DNA of 64,000 bases from Arthrobacter sp. C2 (lineage in GTDB: Bacteria; Actinomycetota; Actinomycetes; Actinomycetales; Micrococcaceae). Each line of letters starts with the position of its first letter. Position 1 is the first letter of the stretch. The stretch lies in the NCBI GenBank assembly GCA_024207135.1, contig CP042428.1:1736001-1800000 (forward strand). Direction: 5' to 3'. Positions 61,534 to 64,000 of this stretch are shown in pieces. The position numbers and the translations under genes were made by a program. Below the pieces are notes generated by a model. That model did no database searches. It was not told the DNA's origin and worked only from the letters and a program-made list of their open reading frames with translations.

Positions 61534-63663
61534 CTACTTGCCCCAGTTGGCGTAGGTGGTGTCTTCCTTCTCCACCAGGGTCAGCACATCGTAGGTGGCC
61601 ACGATCTCGCCATCCTGGTTGTTGATGACCGCATCCCATGCGACCTCGCCGTACTCGTCGGTGACGCGCGGGGTGATCTTCTTGGCGGTCAGCGTGACCC
61701 GGATCGAGTCCCCGTCCGGCACCGGGGTGATGAAGCGCAGGTTCTCCAGGCCGTAGTTCGCCAGGACCGGTCCCGGGGCGGGCTGGACGAAGAGTCCCGC
61801 GGCCCAGGAGACCAGCAGGTACCCGTGGGCGACGATGCCGGGGAAGAACGGGTTGGCCTCGGCCGCGGCGCGGTCGGTGTGCGCGTAGAAGGTGTCGCCG
61901 GTTTCGTTGGCGAACGCCGTGATCTCCTCCAGGGACACCTTGCGCAGCGGCGAGGCGAAGGCGTCCCCGATCTCCAGCTCGGCCAGCGACTTGCGGAACG
62001 GGTGGATGGCACCGGCGACGGCACCGAATTCCGGATCCCCGGCAATCACGCGGTCGGCACCGGTGTGCCAGACGCCGGTGACGGCGGTGAGCATGTTGGG
62101 CGAGCCTTGGATGGCGGTGCGCTGCATGTGGTGCTTGACCGAGCGGATGCCGCCGAGTTCCTCGCCGCCGCCGGCGCGGCCCGGGCCGCCGTGGACCAGG
62201 TGCGGCACCGGGGAACCGTGGCCGGTGGACGACCGGGCGGTTTCGCGGTTGAGCATGTGCACGCGCCCGTGGTGCGAGGCGATGCCGGTGGTCAGGACCC
62301 GTGCCGTGTCCGCGTCGTTGGTGCAGACCGTGGCCACCAGGGAGCCCGAGCCCATGGCCGCCAGGCGGATGGCATCATCCAGGTCGGTGTAGCCGATCAC
62401 CGAGGAGACCGGGCCGAAGGCCTCGCGGCTGTGCACGGCCTGGTTTTCCACGTCGTCCCAGGTGAGGATCAGCGGGGACATGAAGGCCCCGGCATCCACG
62501 GTCTTTTCCTCTCCGCCGGTGGTGCGGACCACCGGTGCGTCAAGTGTGCCGTAGGCGATCTCGCCGCCGGCGGCGATCATGTCCTCGACGGCGCCGCGGA
62601 CGTCGCGCAGCTGTTCCAGGGAGGCCAGGGCTCCCATGGTGACGCCCTCGGCACGCGGGTCGCCAATGACCACGCGAGCATCGAGGCGCCCGCCCACGGC
62701 CTTGACCACGTCGTCGACCAGCGCTGCCGGGACGATGTTGCGGCGGATGGCGGTGCACTTCTGGCCGGCCTTCGACGTCATTTCCGTGGTGACGGCCTTG
62801 ACGAAGGCGTCGAATTCCGGGGTTCCCACCACGGCGTCCGGGCCCAGGATCGCCGCGTTGAGCGAGTCGGTCTCGGCGGTGAAGCGCACTCCGCCGTCGA
62901 TGACGTTCTTGTGGGCCTTCAGCGCCGAGGCGGTGGAGGCCGAACCGGTGAAGGAGAGCATGTCGCGGTAGTCAAGCACGTCCAGCAGGGTCCGGGCGGA
63001 ACCGGAAATCAGCTGGATGGAACCGGCGGGCAGGATGCCGGATTCGACCATCAGGCGCACCATCGCCTCGGCGACGTAGCCGGTGGGGGTGGCTGGCTTG
63101 GCGATGGTCGGCACCCCGGCGATGAAGGCGGGTGCGAACTTCTCGAGCATGCCCCAGACCGGGAAGTTGAAGGCGTTGATCTGTGCCGCAACGCCCGGGA
63201 TGCGGGTGTAGATGTGCTCGCCGGCGAAGGATCCGTCGCGCGAGAGCACTTCCATGGGTCCGTCGAGGATGACGTTGGAGTTGGGCAGTTCGCGCCGGCC
63301 CTTGGAGGAGAAGGTGAACAGCACGCCGATGCCTCCGTCGATGTCCACCATCGAGTCGATCTTGGTGGCGCCGGTGCGGTAGGAGATCTCGTAGAGTTCC
63401 TCGCGGCGTTCGTTGAGGAATGTGGCAAGTTCCTTGAGCTTGAGGGCGCGTTCGTGCAGGGACAGCTTGCCCAGTTCGCGCTGGCCGACGGTGCGGCCGT
63501 ACTCGACGACCGCGGCAAGGTCCAGGCCGTCGCTGTTGACCGTGGCCAGGGGCTCACCGGTGTTGGCATCCAGCACGGAGGTCCCACCGTCGGGATCGGA
63601 GGGGGTCCACCAGGAGTTTTGGACGAAGCTGGGAACGAGTGGAGCCATGGGAGTTGTCGTCAT
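61534..63663 (-). CDS. paaZ: Oxepin-CoA hydrolase/3-oxo-5,6-dehydrosuberyl-CoA semialdehyde dehydrogenase PaaZ
   Basis: A 709-residue bifunctional enzyme. Residues about 1-530 are an aldehyde dehydrogenase with E264 (FTAETDSLN) and the catalytic C303 (SKAGQKCTAI); residues about 560-709 are a MaoC-type R-hydratase with the dyad region DTFYAHTDRAAAEANPFFPG and IVAHGYLLVS that opens the oxepin ring. The two sites channel the aldehyde. AGGAAGGA supports the start at 63663. A PaaR-like dyad lies 16-29 bp upstream, and the gene is 15 kb from paaK. Confidence 0.95.
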   Translation of the reverse strand: MTTTPMAPLVPSFVQNSWWTPSDPDGGTSVLDANTGEPLATVNSDGLDLAAVVEYGRTVGQRELGKLSLHERALKLKELATFLNERREELYEISYRTGATKIDSMVDIDGGIGVLFTFSSKGRRELPNSNVILDGPMEVLSRDGSFAGEHIYTRIPGVAAQINAFNFPVWGMLEKFAPAFIAGVPTIAKPATPTGYVAEAMVRLMVESGILPAGSIQLISGSARTLLDVLDYRDMLSFTGSASTASALKAHKNVIDGGVRFTAETDSLNAAILGPDAVVGTPEFDAFVKAVTTEMTSKAGQKCTAIRRNIVPAALVDDVVKAVGGRLDARVVIGDPRAEGVTMGALASLEQLRDVRGAVEDMIAAGGEIAYGTLDAPVVRTTGGEEKTVDAGAFMSPLILTWDDVENQAVHSREAFGPVSSVIGYTDLDDAIRLAAMGSGSLVATVCTNDADTARVLTTGIASHHGRVHMLNRETARSSTGHGSPVPHLVHGGPGRAGGGEELGGIRSVKHHMQRTAIQGSPNMLTAVTGVWHTGADRVIAGDPEFGAVAGAIHPFRKSLAELEIGDAFASPLRKVSLEEITAFANETGDTFYAHTDRAAAEANPFFPGIVAHGYLLVSWAAGLFVQPAPGPVLANYGLENLRFITPVPDGDSIRVTLTAKKITPRVTDEYGEVAWDAVINNQDGEIVATYDVLTLVEKEDTTYANWGK

Positions 63664-63678
63664 CGACGAAATCCTTCC

Positions 63679-63692
63679 TGAACGATCGGTCA
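63679..63692 (-). promoter_or_regulatory. PaaR-like operator upstream of paaZ
   Basis: TGAACGATCGGTCA matches its reverse complement at six of seven pairs and equals the paaA site in 13 of 14 bases when read on the minus strand. It lies between the divergent paaZ and thioesterase genes and may control both. Confidence 0.75.
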
Positions 63693-63776
63693 GTATTAGC
63701 AACCACAGTACAGTATGGGGAAGAACGCCACGAGCCTCGGGCGTCACACAGCCTCGAATTTCAGGAGAAATGCAGC

Positions 63777-64000
63777 ATGAGCGCAGAGCGCCCCACCGCG
63801 CCCACCCCGGAAGCCTCCATCGACGGAGTCTGGCAAATTGCCCTGGGCGAGCTTGATATCAAGATGGGCGTCAAAATCATCGAGGAATCGGTGCAGAAGG
63901 TCGTGGCCACCATGCCGGTGGAGGGAAACCGCCAGTCATTCGGGTTGCTGCACGGCGGCGCCTCGCTGGCCGTGGGCGAGGCCGTCGGCTCCTGGGCCGC
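63777..64000 (+). CDS. Hotdog-fold thioesterase (PaaI/MenI-like), N-terminal part
   Basis: The first 74 residues of a hotdog thioesterase cut by the window end: MSAERPTAPTPEASIDGVWQ and QSFGLLHGGASLAVGEAVGS, with the HGG and catalytic glutamate of the E-type active site. AGGAGA lies nine bases before the ATG. The glutamate (VGEAVGS) is typical of EntH/MenI-type hotdog enzymes, whereas PaaI at 43633 has aspartate. It may act in the phenylacetate pathway (divergent from paaZ) or as the DHNA-CoA thioesterase of menaquinone synthesis. Confidence 0.82.
   Translation, partial: MSAERPTAPTPEASIDGVWQIALGELDIKMGVKIIEESVQKVVATMPVEGNRQSFGLLHGGASLAVGEAVGSWA

Overview
The window is high-GC DNA (about 65 percent by eye) with strong GC preference at third codon positions, frequent GTG/TTG starts, many ATGA-type gene overlaps and hairpin terminators with weak or no T-runs. 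Gene content (menaquinone genes menD and menC, a Lrp-linked branched-chain keto acid dehydrogenase operon, a paa catabolon with a TetR-type PaaR, two amino-acid ABC systems, Tat-exported PhoX and PhoD) fits an aerobic soil actinobacterium of the Micrococcaceae (Arthrobacter/Paeniglutamicibacter-like). The genus is inference; no rRNA, tRNA or CRISPR array is visible.

Layout. 0-2.3 kb: end of a polar amino-acid ABC transporter operon (binding protein, permease, ATPase). 2.4-10.6 kb: minus-strand block with menD, an ECF sigma factor with a membrane partner, PhoX, menC, and an ArsR regulator coupled to a SRPBCC protein. 10.7-14 kb: PAP2 phosphatase, MFS exporter and MBL hydrolase. 14.2-18.6 kb: bkdABC-like E1alpha-E1beta-E2 operon divergent from a Lrp/AsnC regulator. 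18.6-25.1 kb: accessory-looking stretch with an MFS gene, an XRE regulator broken by an in-frame stop, a quinone oxidoreductase with ArsR regulator, small conserved genes, and 1.3 kb of nearly gene-free sequence. 25.2-29.9 kb: paaABCDE plus a paaG-like isomerase. 29.9-31 kb: AT-richer tract carrying repeated sequences that look like the ends of a lost insertion sequence. 31-41 kb: DoxX, a NodB lipoprotein, a second amino-acid ABC system with binding protein and permease fused, PhoD, oligopeptidase B and a GNAT-GrpB fusion. 41-46.2 kb: zinc-finger regulator and MFS gene around a double palindrome, then paaI, paaK and paaR. 46.2-54 kb: a PadR-controlled FtsX/MacB-type ABC operon and a TPP-dependent enzyme. 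54-61.5 kb: SGNH hydrolase, an exported protein with a poly-aspartate tail coupled to a two-component system, secreted and repeat proteins, and a phosphotransferase. 61.5-64 kb: paaZ divergent from a hotdog thioesterase cut by the window end.

How it works together. The paa genes at 25-30, 43-46 and 61-64 kb form one pathway: PaaK activates phenylacetate, PaaABC(D)E epoxidises the CoA ester, the PaaG-like protein isomerises it to the oxepin, PaaZ opens the ring and PaaI rescues CoA. Four copies of one dyad (near TGACCGTTCGTTCA) lie before paaA, paaI, paaR and paaZ and tie these units into one apparent PaaR regulon. The most unusual loci are the acidic-tail protein with its two-component system (55-57.5 kb), the exported nonapeptide-repeat protein (59.5-60 kb), the GNAT-GrpB fusion (40-41 kb) and the paired 19-bp palindromes at 41.6 kb.
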